From: Pseudo-nitzschia pungens
Lineage: Eukaryota > Bacillariophyta > Bacillariophyceae > Bacillariales > Bacillariaceae
Direction: 5' to 3'
Length of the DNA: 64,000 bases
Assembly (NCBI GenBank): GCA_037355855.1
Contig: CM074760.1
Location: 3,836,501 to 3,900,500, forward strand
Part shown: positions 27,484 to 37,995 of the stretch, piece after piece
Layout: every line of letters starts with the position of its first letter
Position numbering within the stretch: position 1 is the first letter of the stretch
Program-made: the position numbers and the translations under genes
Notes under the pieces: generated by a model
What the model was told of the DNA's origin: nothing
What the model saw: only the letters and a program-made list of their open reading frames with translations
Databases searched by the model: none

Positions 27484-28413
27484 CTAGACAATTGGTTTCT
27501 CTCGATCGCGCTCCATGACTTCGATGTCATCTCCCACGGCGTCCAGGGCTCCGCTCGAGTTCTTTCGGTTGAGACGCCGGTTCAGCTCGGCGAATTCTTC
27601 CGGAGAAATTTCATCGTCCTCGTAGTACCCCTGGTCCGCTTCGTCGTCGAAGAATCGTTCCAGCGTGACGTCGTAGATCAGGTTGCCGCCGCGCTGGTTG
27701 ACCATTTCTGCCAGCAGACTGTTGAGCTTCCTTCGTTCCCAGGGGAGTTCCGGAAGAGGTCCGAGACCGATCGAGACGAATCCCAGCTTGGGCGGAATGA
27801 TGAGTCGCCGCCGGCCGCCCCGTTTCATGGTGTGGAGGCCTTCGTCCAGGCCGGGAATCATCTTTCCGTTTCCGTGCTTGAGGACGAACATCGATTGCGA
27901 GCCGAACTTGACCTTCTTGTTGTCTTTGGGCAGCTGCAGGTAGCCCGTATACGAGATCACACAGAGTTGCCCGTACTGGGGGGTTCTGTCTCCGGATTTG
28001 CCCTCTTCCAAGTCGATGTACTTCAAGCCCGATTCCGTCTTGAAGACCTGGAATTCGTCGACGTTTTCAACATCCGGGGCCGATTGACCGAACGAAGGCA
28101 TTGCAGCAAGCGAAGGCATCGGATTCCAAGCGGCGGCAGCCGTCGAGAGAAGCGCGGCTCCCGCCAACGACGACGATCGCTGCAAAAAATCGCGACGGGC
28201 AGGTATTATGGCGTCCCCGTTCTCGGAATCGGCCTCGGACGGATCGGCGCTTGCCCCCAAACTCGTGCTCGTCGCATCAACAGCATTCGCTCGGCATGCC
28301 GTGGTCGCAACCGAAAAGGAATTCGTCACGGACGTCTTGGTGCCCAAAACCAAGAACACCAAGAGGAAGGAAGCCTTCACCGGATTGAGAACCGCTCCCG
28401 ACGCTGATTTCAT
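27484..28413 (-). CDS. FKBP-type peptidyl-prolyl isomerase, predicted thylakoid lumen
   Basis: A 309-residue protein. I choose the ATG at 28413 because it opens directly onto a signal peptide (MKSASGAVLNPVKASFLLVFLVLG). A Phe-containing junction (VTNSFSVA) follows, as at the signal/transit boundary in diatom plastid precursors. Next comes a twin-arginine segment PARRDFLQRSSSLAGAALLSTAAAA near residues 82-107, of the Tat type used for thylakoid lumen import. The FKBP domain follows (GQLCVISYTGYL, FGSQSMFVLKHGNGKMIPGLDEGL, GGRRRLIIPPKLGF), like plant lumenal FKBP16-class proteins; several canonical aromatic active-site residues differ, so isomerase activity is uncertain. The C-terminus is acidic. 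Role: inferred folding or assembly factor for photosynthetic complexes. Confidence 0.87.
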   Translation of the reverse strand: MKSASGAVLNPVKASFLLVFLVLGTKTSVTNSFSVATTACRANAVDATSTSLGASADPSEADSENGDAIIPARRDFLQRSSSLAGAALLSTAAAAWNPMPSLAAMPSFGQSAPDVENVDEFQVFKTESGLKYIDLEEGKSGDRTPQYGQLCVISYTGYLQLPKDNKKVKFGSQSMFVLKHGNGKMIPGLDEGLHTMKRGGRRRLIIPPKLGFVSIGLGPLPELPWERRKLNSLLAEMVNQRGGNLIYDVTLERFFDDEADQGYYEDDEISPEEFAELNRRLNRKNSSGALDAVGDDIEVMERDREKPIV

Positions 28414-29623
28414 TTTTTTCTGTTGTTTTTTCGTCTTCTTTATCGGAAGTCTATCCCGATGGATGGCTTTCTTTCGGCACGAGATGATCTGTTGTCGCAA
28501 TCGGTAAGTAAGGTTTTTACCGGCTCGGTGTCTCGCCGTTGACAGCAGCCGACAAACTCGAAATATCTTCTTCCGAGAAGAAGATGATGACGATGTTTTT
28601 GATGCTTAACAATCACCGGGTTCAATGAATTGGAAAAAATACGTACGGTATTACCAGTTCCAGGTGGCACGAAAAAATAACTTTTTTCGTCCCTGATGGA
28701 TGATCAACATCAAGCAATAAGAAAATAGTAAGTAAACCTTACTAATCATGATGTAAACAATGATAATAACTGAACAACTGTGCACGACAGATGATACTAA
28801 TTGACAGAGTAAAAATTCACAATATCAATGACAATGACAATGACAAAGAAAATAACAACAGAAATCAAAGTTGACTAAAGTAGTCATGATGTCAGCATCA
28901 AAGAGTGTATTACTACTACTACTGGAGGCTGAAAACTAGGCAACATTGTGACCAAAGCCAAGCATTGTTAGTATTCAAAAATCAATAATTACTATTGTGA
29001 CATGTCAACACCACGAAGCAATCTGTCAGCGTTTCATCCGTCATGTGAAAATGTATATTTGTTTCATTGATCAATGTCTTCATTTGGATAAAACTGCTGA
29101 CTTCTGAGCAACAAGTGCCACCCACCCGCAGCTTTCATCCTCTCCTGCGACTAAAAACCCAACATGATGTCGGGATTTACAATCACCACCGGTTTCACTT
29201 CAGGTTGCAATACCGCAGCCCCTTTCGAGCTTTGCCTGACTACACGGTCTGTGCGAAAGATTTATTTTGCATTCATTCGATGGAGAGGAGGACAAAAACG
29301 ACGACAATCAAAGAAGAAGTTTGCCACCATCTATCTCGAGCCGTTCAGGAGTATTGGACCCCGTTCCTAAATTTTCACTTTAAAGACTACTGCGATTTCA
29401 ATTTCTGTGCCTCTGAGGGTAGTGCGTCGTCGTTTTCGAATGCACGGGACAATCATTTCCTTCCGTCACCCGGTCTCGTGTGTGAGTTGGACCACAATCG
29501 GGTCGACTTTTTTTCTATCGCAGTCCGGCGAGAGGAGATTAAAAAAAATGGTGCCTACTTATAATACAGTAGTAAACTAAAAAAAGGGGAACGAAGCGCT
29601 GCAGAATCTGCGCCGGACCCGCT
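28414..29623. other. Intergenic, no supported gene
   Basis: About 1.2 kb downstream of ribH and upstream of the FKBP gene. A 165-codon plus-strand frame (29067-29564) has no ATG at its start and no recognisable protein. A short (TACTAC)n run is near 28910. Confidence 0.5.
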
Positions 29624-30866
29624 CTAGAAGAATCCGGGGGAAGCCTTCTTTTCCTTTTCTTCCGCGGGTTCTTTCGAAAATCCGAGGTCCGACAGTTTGC
29701 TCTTTCCCGCCAAGCTCTTGACGTTGAGGGCTTCGTTTCGCAAGAGAGCCATCTCGACGGCGGTCTTTCCCCAGTCGTATCCGTGGTTGTTGTCGCCGGT
29801 GCTGCGGGCCTTGACCTGGTCCTCGTTCATGCAGTTCAGGACTCCGTAGACGACGGGGCACGACGTTTGCAGCTGGACGCTCATCAAACCCGAAGACACG
29901 GCATCCGAAATGTATTCAAAGTGCATGGTCTGTAAACGCAGCCCAACGATCCATCCATCCATCCATCCATCCATATATCCATTAATCCATGAATGACAGA
30001 GTGGAATAATCATCACAAACACGAGATGTGAGCGAGAGTTGTTTCTTCGGAGCGATGCAACGGCCACTACCGATGTCATGTTTTCAAAGAGGCAGACATC
30101 GCCAAGAAAAAAAACCAAATCCACACCAAGGTCAAACGATAAACATTCCGACGCTGCAACCATTGCCGGCTTGGAACAGAAAATTTCTTTCCCGGCGACA
30201 GACGCAAAACTATTGTGATGTTTTCGCAGATCGGATCGGATCGGATCGAATTCAAAAAAAAAAAAACAAAAAACGAACAAAAAAAACGCACCTCCCCCTT
30301 GATCAAGACACCCGCGGTGACGATGGCATCCACGGTTCCGCTCAGGGCCAGGAATCGTGCCGAGAGAGGGAGTTCGTAGGCTCCCGGAATGCTGGTCTCG
30401 AAGATGTTTTCTTCCTTGACGTTGCATTCCTTCAGCGCCTTCTTGCAGCCCTCGACCAGGTTTGTCACGTGCTCGTCGTTCCATCGGGTGCGGATGATGC
30501 CGATTCGGATGTCGCTTCCGTCGAGGTCACCGAAGGATACCTCGCTCTCGGCGGCCTGTCCGTGCGGTGGGGAGGGGGGGGGGTGAAAGGAAAGCAAAAA
30601 ATAATAATAACGATTCGAGTTGGTTGTGAGAAAGTTCTTCCATCCCGGTATCGCAGTCTCCGCGTGCATCGAGAAAGTCACGAATCACAGAAAATGATAC
30701 CAATGACGACGACGACGACGACCACAACAACAACAACAACAACAACAACACAACCTACCTTAAGCAACGACGACGATGCGGAAGAAGAACGAATCGCAGG
30801 AGCAAAGGCGTTCACACTCGCCAAGGCGACGAGGCAGAGCACGATGGATTTCACGGACAAAACCAT
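29624..30866 (-). CDS. ribH: 6,7-dimethyl-8-ribityllumazine synthase, plastid-targeted
   Basis: Three exons, 225 residues: 30866-30759, 30555-30292 and 29929-29624. Both introns fall between codons, with GTAGGT...GGACAG and GTGCGT...TTACAG boundaries. Exon 1 encodes a signal peptide ending [11 protein letters not shown], a textbook diatom AFAP plastid-import motif. The enzyme domain has [72 protein letters not shown] and [15 protein letters not shown]. These are the substrate-binding and catalytic blocks of lumazine synthase, including the His of MHFEY. It makes the riboflavin precursor from a ribityl-aminouracil and dihydroxybutanone phosphate. Intron 2 carries an (ATCC)n microsatellite (about 29950-29978) and intron 1 a (CAA)n run near 30729-30750. 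A C-terminal extension rich in Lys/Glu follows the core. Confidence 0.96.
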
Positions 30867-31653
30867 TTTTTCGGTGGCAGATTCGAGTGAGAGGAAAGAG
30901 AAGAGAAAGTGATGGGTAGCACGCAATGCTTTTCGCCAATGAGCGGTATGTAAAAGTAAGGTTAAGTCTTACTCGTAGTAGAAGTTTGTGACGGATCGAA
31001 GAGATGCCGTAATACCGGTACACCGACGGATTGTTTCGGATCGATGAGAAAAACAGGTGCTCGATTCGTCCTCACAATTCTCATCCCATGGCAGGAGTCA
31101 TGCAGGACACGCGTTCTTACTCCTTCGTATCGGTGTCGTACCGGTACAGTAAGTCACGGTGTCTCGTACCGAGTGAACGGTGCCGATGCGTAGTATGACA
31201 CAGAAAGATTTCGATCGACGCTCCCGATTTTGTTGATGATTGATTCGTCACTTTTTCTCATAGTATCTTTTGTAGCACATGAGCATACTCTGGAGGTTGT
31301 AGGACTATTGCATCACCTGCCGACCGCCGACAGACCGACTGACTCGCATATTGTCTCCTACCTCCTACCGGTATGTACTACGTACATACGTATCCATACC
31401 GCTAAAACATAGCCGCACCTTCAACCAGTCCTAATAAATGAGAGCGAAGGAGACAGGAGACACCGTATCGAGAATGATTTCTTTTTTTTTTTTTCTTCCT
31501 GGTTTTCGACTTTCGACACGGTCCGCCGCCATTGTTGATTGTAAGACCAATCGGTAAGCCCGAACCACTGCGAGTACCTACCTATTGCGACGAATCGAAT
31601 TTGAACAAGGGCAGGATGGTCACACGCACGTGTACCGATTTTTGAACGAAAAG
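30867..31653. other. Shared upstream region of divergent ribH and ABC1K genes
   Basis: A 787-bp interval between two divergent plastid-protein genes, so it probably holds both promoters. It contains GTAAG/TACCGGTA words and a T-run near 31478-31494, but no motif I can assign. Confidence 0.55.
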
Positions 31654-33268
31654 ATGATGCCCCGTCGTAAAACACCCCGCCACCTTCGATCATCGCTATG
31701 GATCATCGCCCTGATTTGCGGTTCGTGTTGCGTGGATCGGGCTTTCGGATTCTCGTTCGCCCGCACGACACCGAGGAATCCTTACCATCCGTCGACAACG
31801 CAAACAACAACAACAACAATTACAACAATAACAACGAGACCATCGTTTGATCTCTCCAACGGACAATCACGAAAGTCCACCGAATGTGTCGCTCGCGCTT
31901 CGGCTCGAGGACTGCCGATCGAAAACGAATCCTCGTCGAAACGAGACGGGTTGTTCCGCAGCAAGACGGCGAAGCTGTCCCTCGCAACCGCTCTGACCGG
32001 TGTTCTGGTGATCTTTTTTCGGGCGCGACGATTGCCGTTCGGTGCCCGAAACGTCGCCGCCGCTTTGAACAGCATCCGGTGGAAATCCGTTGCCCGGGTC
32101 TTTGCCTTTTGCGTCGCGTCGTCGTCCCTCGTTGCCAACATCCGATGCCGCCGGCGGCAATCGAAGGACGCCACCTCGGAATGGCAGCGATACGCCGAAA
32201 ACCCGGGGGCCCGCGGTCGGGCCATCGCGGTGCTGCTGACGAAACAAACCCTGTTGATCGCGGCCGCCAAACTCGTCGGTGCCCTGCCGGGGTTTTCCGA
32301 GCGGAGGAGAAAGGAGAGAGCCACCGCGCTCCGAAAACAAGCCGGCCGTGGGTTTTCCGACGGGATACTCAAACTGGGTCCGCTGTACATCAAGCTGGGG
32401 CAGATCGTCTCGTGCCGACCGGGCCTGCTCGGGAAGGAATGGGTCGACGCACTCGAGGACCTGCAGGACAAGGTTCCCGCCCGAACGGGAAAGGATGCGC
32501 TGGAATTGGCGTATTCGGCACTGGAGGGCGGCAAGGAAGAATTCGATCGGTTGTTTGTGGACTTTCGGTCCACTCCGCTGGCGGCTGCGTCCCTGGGACA
32601 GGTCCACCGCGCCAGGTTGCGCGAGAGCGGAAACGAGGTCGCCATCAAGGTGCAGCGACCCCATTTGCGAACGATCTACGACCAAGACTTTGCGTTGCTG
32701 ACCACCATTGCGAAATGGATGGATCGGTTCTCCGGGTCCGGGAAAAACATCGGCGGCGTCCAATCCTCCTGGACCCAGATCTTCGACGACGCGGAAGAGA
32801 TACTGTACCGGGAGATCGATTACCGGGACGAGGCCGACAACGCGATTCGGTTCGCCAACGACTTTGGTCTGGCGATCGGCGGCACGGGCAACGCCACGGC
32901 GACCGCGCTGGCGAGAAACAACCGATCGATGCCCGACGCTTCCGAGTGGCTCCGGACGCCGTACATCTACGCAAACCACTCGAACGAGCGGCTGCTGGTA
33001 CAGGAATACGTGCCATCGATCAAGATCACCGACGCGGCGAAACTCGACGCTTCCAACATCACCGAGGTCGATCGCATCCGGCTGGCGGACGATCTGGCGC
33101 GGGCCTATCTCCGGCAGTTTTGCTGCCACTTGTTTTTTTCCACGGATCCCCATCCAGGTGCGTGCGAAGGAACGAAACGACGAGACGCGCAACGGAGCGC
33201 TTTCCGTCGTCGATCCAGCGTGTCGTTGTTGGATTATTATTATTAGTAGTAGTAGTAGTATTTGTGTG

Positions 33269-33300
<32 letters not shown>

Positions 33301-34145
33301 CGTTTTTTTTCCCTTATTATACAAGAATATGGAATTGCTGTTGTTTGCGACTCACCAAAGAAGGAATGAATCGGTTTTTATTTTATTTTATGCTTGGCGC
33401 TCCTTTAGGAAATCTCGGGGTGGAATTGGTGCGGACCGATTCGTCCGCCAACCCGAGGCCACGATTGGTCATGTACGATTTCGGTCAAGCCGCTTCGCTG
33501 ACCAAGGGTCAGGCCGATGGGATTTTGGAGATCATCGAGGCCATCATCGACACGGACGTGGACCGATCCATAGAAGCCTTTCAAAAGATGGAAGTGCTAG
33601 TGGATGGTGCGGATTTGGAACAGGTCCGAGGCAAGGTCGCCGACAATTACCGGTGAGTTCATCGATACACGGGTGAAGGTTGCCCTTCGCTGCAGAAAGG
33701 TTCCGTCTCTCGAGTGTGGATTGATTGCAAAACAATGTCTCATCAACAATCGAAATATCGAAAATTGCCATTGCTCAGAACCGGAAAGGTCAAGGCCAAT
33801 CGAAAGAAACTTCGGCAAAAGGGATTCAAGTTCAAAGATGAAGAAACGAACGCAACATCTTCTTCGGTCAACTCGACGGAAGCAGAATATAGTGATAGTC
33901 AAGTAATGTCGTACTTTACACTCCCCGCAGAATATGCATTTGTCGCTCGTGCCATTTCCCAGATGGATGGGGTGGGCAAATCACTCGACCCCGAATTCGA
34001 CTTTGTTTCGAGCGCGGCACCGTTCATCGTGGAAATCAAAGGTGCGGATCTCTACCTCAAAGACGAAGTCGAAAAGTTTCTGCGTTCGGTCCAAGAAAGG
34101 ATAACAACATGCGTTGATCACTGGAAAAAGAAACTGGGATTCTAA
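31654..34145 (+). CDS. ABC1/ADCK (UbiB-type) atypical kinase, predicted plastid
   Basis: Three exons, 704 residues: 31654-33157, 33409-33652 and 33779-34145. Joins are in phase: CAG/GTGCGT...TTTAG gives FFSTDPHPGNLGVELVR, and CCG/GTGAGT...GCTCAG gives DNYRTGKVKANRKKL. The N-terminus has a signal peptide and FGFSFAR, an import-type junction; two hydrophobic stretches follow. The kinase has the family hallmarks: YIKLGQIVSCRP (KxGQ), AAASLGQVHRA (the Ala-rich loop replacing the Gly loop), VAIKVQRP, EIDYRDEADN, DPHPGN and MYDFGQAASL. Plant plastid ABC1K proteins act on prenyl-quinone metabolism in plastoglobules; the substrate here is not predictable. Intron 1 contains a (GT)n microsatellite at about 33262-33300. 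The second ATG three bases downstream could also be used. Confidence 0.92.
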
Positions 34146-34522
34146 GGTCGGTTGTGAGCAATTGCGATTGCCAATAACAGTACAGCAGTTCTTTTCGCGG
34201 TTAGATGTGAGCACCAGAAACGTAGTACATTTGGAAAAAACTGAAGTGGTCTAAATACTGCAGCAATGATAGATAGCCACTGATTTGCAAGATTTATACA
34301 TACATTAATTTAAGCAATATCCAGATCTTGTCTTTTCTCGAAGCCGTCAACGCCTCGATATTGTGTGTCATGTGTCATGTATTTGTACAAAACATTAAGA
34401 TTGACTTGGATTCTTAGTAGCGAGCTGTTCTTCATTACTCCCTAGATTGCTTAGACTTGAATTTAACGTTATGTATCATGTATGTTCCTGCTTTATCTTC
34501 CAACAAGATCTACTATATGATT

Positions 34523-36081
34523 TTAAATACTCTTGAATCCGAAGGTGGCATAAAGCGCTTCAATTGTCAACAACTGCAGAGTTGCCATAGGTGCGAAACG
34601 CGCCCAGCTGAAATTAAAAAAAGTACAAGTGACAAGCAGCAGTTAGTGGTGAAAGGTTCAGGTTCGGTGCATCAACAGTGCTTCCCGATTCATCAGTTGT
34701 GAACTCACATTGGGATGAAACCACGCCAAAGACTCAACGGTCCTTCTTGGGTGACAGTCTTTACGAAGCAGTCCGTTAGACCAGTGTAGATTTTTTCGTT
34801 TGTCGGTTGGCTCATGAGCTTGGTTCGGACTCTATCAAAAGGAGCAACGGTGCAAGTCATAAAGAACCCAGCTAGGAAACTAGAGCAAAAGGCCGTTCGC
34901 GGATCCTTGCGAGTCCATCCGGTACTGGACACGACCTGTCCCTTTGCGACGTCGTAAACTCCCATCTTCGTTGCATTCAATACAACAGCTCTCATTACAT
35001 TGACGCCAACACCGCGGTAAAATCCCGCAATGCCTTGGTCATTGTACATTTGACCGACAAGGGTAGAAAGAGGGATTGATTTACCCTTGTTCGTTTGGCT
35101 CAGTGTCTGTTGTGAAGTCAAACCAAGGTGTCGAGACAAAATATCAATTGTTGCCGACGCAAACAAAAACGAATCTCAATGGCATAAGAAAGGATCGAAA
35201 CCAAGAATTGATTTGCCTCCCTTGCTCTCTCTCACCTTCAAAACATCAAAAGGATTGCTGAAATTCAATCCAACGACAGCGATATTTGGGATAATATTTT
35301 TACGACGAAAATTTGTCAGTTGCAACGCACAATATGCGACTTCATTCTTTGCCTATTGATGCGGCACTACGCAAAACTTTGGTTCATTGTTGCTTACCCG
35401 GCTATTGAACCGATCATTCCGGTGAGGGCACCTGCGAAGAACTTCATGTACACCGGCGAGTCAGGTTTACCAGCCCCAATGGCGTCTCTTACAGGAGCAT
35501 AAGCTGTGTTTGAGGATTGCAACAAAAACAGCGTATTCGTAAGATGATAATCATCTCCGGTTGCATGATCGTATTATCCAGAACGACAAGACCGACAAAG
35601 AAGAAGAGCTCTTACCTCCGAGACGGATAGCAGTGTAACTTTGATCATTCAACCCGAGCGACGGTCAAAATTGTGAGCAAGAACATCTCCACCCAACATT
35701 CATACGATAACAAGAAGAACCATTGCATTTCTCACCTTCCCTCACGGCAATAGGCCCATGGCAATCCCTACAAGACGAAAGGACACGTTAGAAAACGACC
35801 CGAGCATCCCAAAAGGACAACAACACTTCGCCAAGGCGACAGGACTCGTAGTATCAAACGGTCATATTCTGCACCGCTTCCTTCAAGCTCACCTTCCAAA
35901 ATGCTGCAATACCTTCGTTCTTCAATGTATCCGAGCACGTCTGCACGATTCCCATGTTATTGACTTGCACCCGAGACTTGACGAGTTCAATAGGGTGAGT
36001 GAAGTTTACCGCAAAGACAGCTGCTGCACCGCCCAAAAAGGTCGACTGCAGAATGGTTGGAGTGGTATTTGTGGCTGACAT
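34523..36081 (-). CDS. Mitochondrial carrier family (SLC25) protein, seven exons
   Basis: Exons traced by frame and family continuity: 36081-35893, 35767-35736, 35638-35616, 35503-35398, 35257-35236, 35106-34709 and 34607-34523, giving 284 residues. The three signature motifs PX(D/E)XX(K/R) are HPIELVK, NPFDVLK and APFDRVR. Conserved stretches cross the joins, for example [30 protein letters not shown] and [18 protein letters not shown]. All introns are GT-AG. Three internal exons have only 32, 23 and 22 nt. The protein has six expected membrane helices of an inner mitochondrial membrane transporter. The sequence is closest in feel to the oxaloacetate/dicarboxylate/uncoupling branch, but the substrate is not assignable. 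The 5' edge of exon 6 is the least certain boundary. Confidence 0.9.
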
Positions 36082-36760
36082 CTCTTTTGTTCGTACTTGA
36101 ATAATGATAGAATACACGTGAGGCTAGAGTGTTTCCTCGGCAATTTGATTCAGTCGTTGTCTTTGTGACACATTATGCTTTCATTGCTATGACAAAAAAA
36201 TAACCGCATATCGGCGACAAGTTCTTTCTCATTGTTTTTTCAAGGTCGTAGACGATGAGGAATCGTTCCTCCGATGTCCGAGAAAGAATCTACGACCTCG
36301 CACCATAAGGTTACCGGTACGATCATTATCCCGCGCCAGATGACCGACACGGCCCAGACTTTCCTTGAACAAGATTTTTTCCCGCCGGTCGACGAAAAGA
36401 CACCAAATCTGAAGAATTTGGCCCATGCGCGAAATCGCGCGTTTAATCATGAATCTCATCTCTACACACACCTACTACTAATATATACAGTAGATACGTT
36501 AGCTATGTACACGTACCATACCGGTACAGGTACAGGAGCGGTCGGAAATAGAAAAACGTGCGCACCGCGCCACAGGTTAAGTTTTTTCAAAATGATATGT
36601 ATGAACTTACCGTACATACTACATATATCAACGTGTGATTTACGTATTAATACGTAGAACGAGATAAGTAACTTACATGAAAATCTCCACGATGAACCGG
36701 GAAACTAAAAATAGTTGTTTTTGGGTCACGTACGTAATTAATTAATTACGTTACGTAATT

Positions 36761-36854
36761 AATATTACGTACGATTGGATTTAATTACGTACGATTGGAT
36801 TTAATTACTTACGATTGCAGTTAATTACGTACGATTGAAGATTAATTACGTAAC
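36761..36854. repeat. 20-bp tandem repeat, about 4.5 units
   Basis: Imperfect units of (T)TAATTACGTACGATTGGAT, drifting towards GATTGCAG and GATTGAAG. The stretch just before it (36730-36760) is built from the same TTAATTACGTA word. Confidence 0.85.
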
Positions 36855-36985
36855 TATGTAGCTTAAATAGGTAAAGTAGCTGGTTTAAGAACGCAATGAT
36901 AATTTAAATATGCCCTTTCTCAATGAAAAACATAAGCCTTTTATTAAAGCCTCCAAATTGCTTCAATTTGACTATGTATGCGCCT

Positions 36986-37150
36986 TTTAAAGTGCCGCTA
37001 ACAGCCACATATTTGGTACCGTATAATAACATAATAAAAATTTACTAAAGCCTCTCAATGTAGCGATTAGGCTATTTTTTAAGCCAAAATTCTATAGACG
37101 TATAAGGTGTACGGGCCATTTAAAGTGCCGCTGATAGCCACTTATTTGGT
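36986..37150. repeat. Diverged direct duplication
   Basis: TTTAAAGTGCCGCT-A/G-A-C/T-AGCCAC-ATTTGGT occurs at about 36986-37018 and again at about 37119-37150, and each copy follows a similar AAAGCCT...GCG(C/A)TT stretch, so a unit of roughly 130 bp seems to be duplicated. Just downstream, GTCGGCGCCACTT is repeated twice (37157-37183). Confidence 0.65.
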
Positions 37151-37995
37151 GCTGTCGGCGCCACTTGTCGGCGCCACTTTAAATGGCGCCTTTACTGGTA
37201 AGGTAAGATCTTACCGGTAAGCTACTCTTAGGGTTTCGCACTTCGCCCTTTTAATTAAGTGGCGTTAAAAGCAGCAAGAGCCAATCAAAAAATTCGATTT
37301 TCCAGTACAAATTGTACAGGGATTTATGTAGAAAAAAATTAATACAGCAGCAACGCGTCGATAATACAGGGGGGACAGCAAGCAAAACCTGACTTTTATT
37401 GAATATTCTTGTTTAAAACACTTTAAACTATAATGTAGGTATTTGAAATAAAGATTAGGATTGATTTTTGATTGAGTTGTTACTATCTGAAGTTAAGGTA
37501 TTTTAAGTAGTGTTTGTTAGTTAAAAACAAATTGAAAAAAAAATGAGGGTACTGTTTTTGCTATTTGTGCCACGCATAGGTAATTTTTTTTTCCAGATTT
37601 GAACGAAGTTTTTGTACTGAAGCGCGCATCGTGTCGCACCCCCCCCCTATTATGACCCCTGACTACAAGTACGGTAGAAGTAATCTTACCGTATCCTTCT
37701 AGAATCACTTCAGCCATGCGGGTGTGGCAAGCTATTTCGCTCAACTTAATTAAGTTGCAAATCAGAGGTTGACATTAAAAGGTTACCCTTCCGTCATCAA
37801 AATAAAAGTTAGGGGCAATAACGTCTCGACCAAAAGGCAGAAATAAAGGATGATTCATTTTTCAAAATCTCTGGATTCCAAGGAATATTATTTAGAAGCA
37901 AAGTTTAAGATATTTTTGAATGTTGACCTCGTAGCATTGTTTGTTAAAAATGTCAATCCTACACTTCCTGTAGCAAGTGTGTTGCTCAAGGCAAA

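Larger units (their letters stand above)
36082..37995. other. AT-rich intergenic region with tandem and duplicated repeats
   Basis: About 1.9 kb between the carrier and importin genes. It contains the 20-bp tandem repeat at 36761-36854 and a diverged duplication around 36930-37158. A 127-codon plus-strand frame at 36274-36657 reads through TACCGGTACAGG repeats and resembles no protein. Confidence 0.55.

Noticed and set aside
29067..29564. 165-codon plus-strand frame
   Set aside because: Starts at TTG and has no recognisable motif; likely chance in an intergenic region.
33262..33300. (GT)n tract as a regulatory Z-DNA site
   Set aside because: It is a microsatellite inside ABC1K intron 1; no evidence of function.
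31867..33676. Long frames on both strands over the ABC1K gene
   Set aside because: Out-of-frame or antisense shadows of a verified kinase ORF; no domain is readable in them.
36274..36657. 127-codon plus-strand frame
   Set aside because: Its second half is made of TACCGGTACAGG-type intergenic repeat words; no homology visible.
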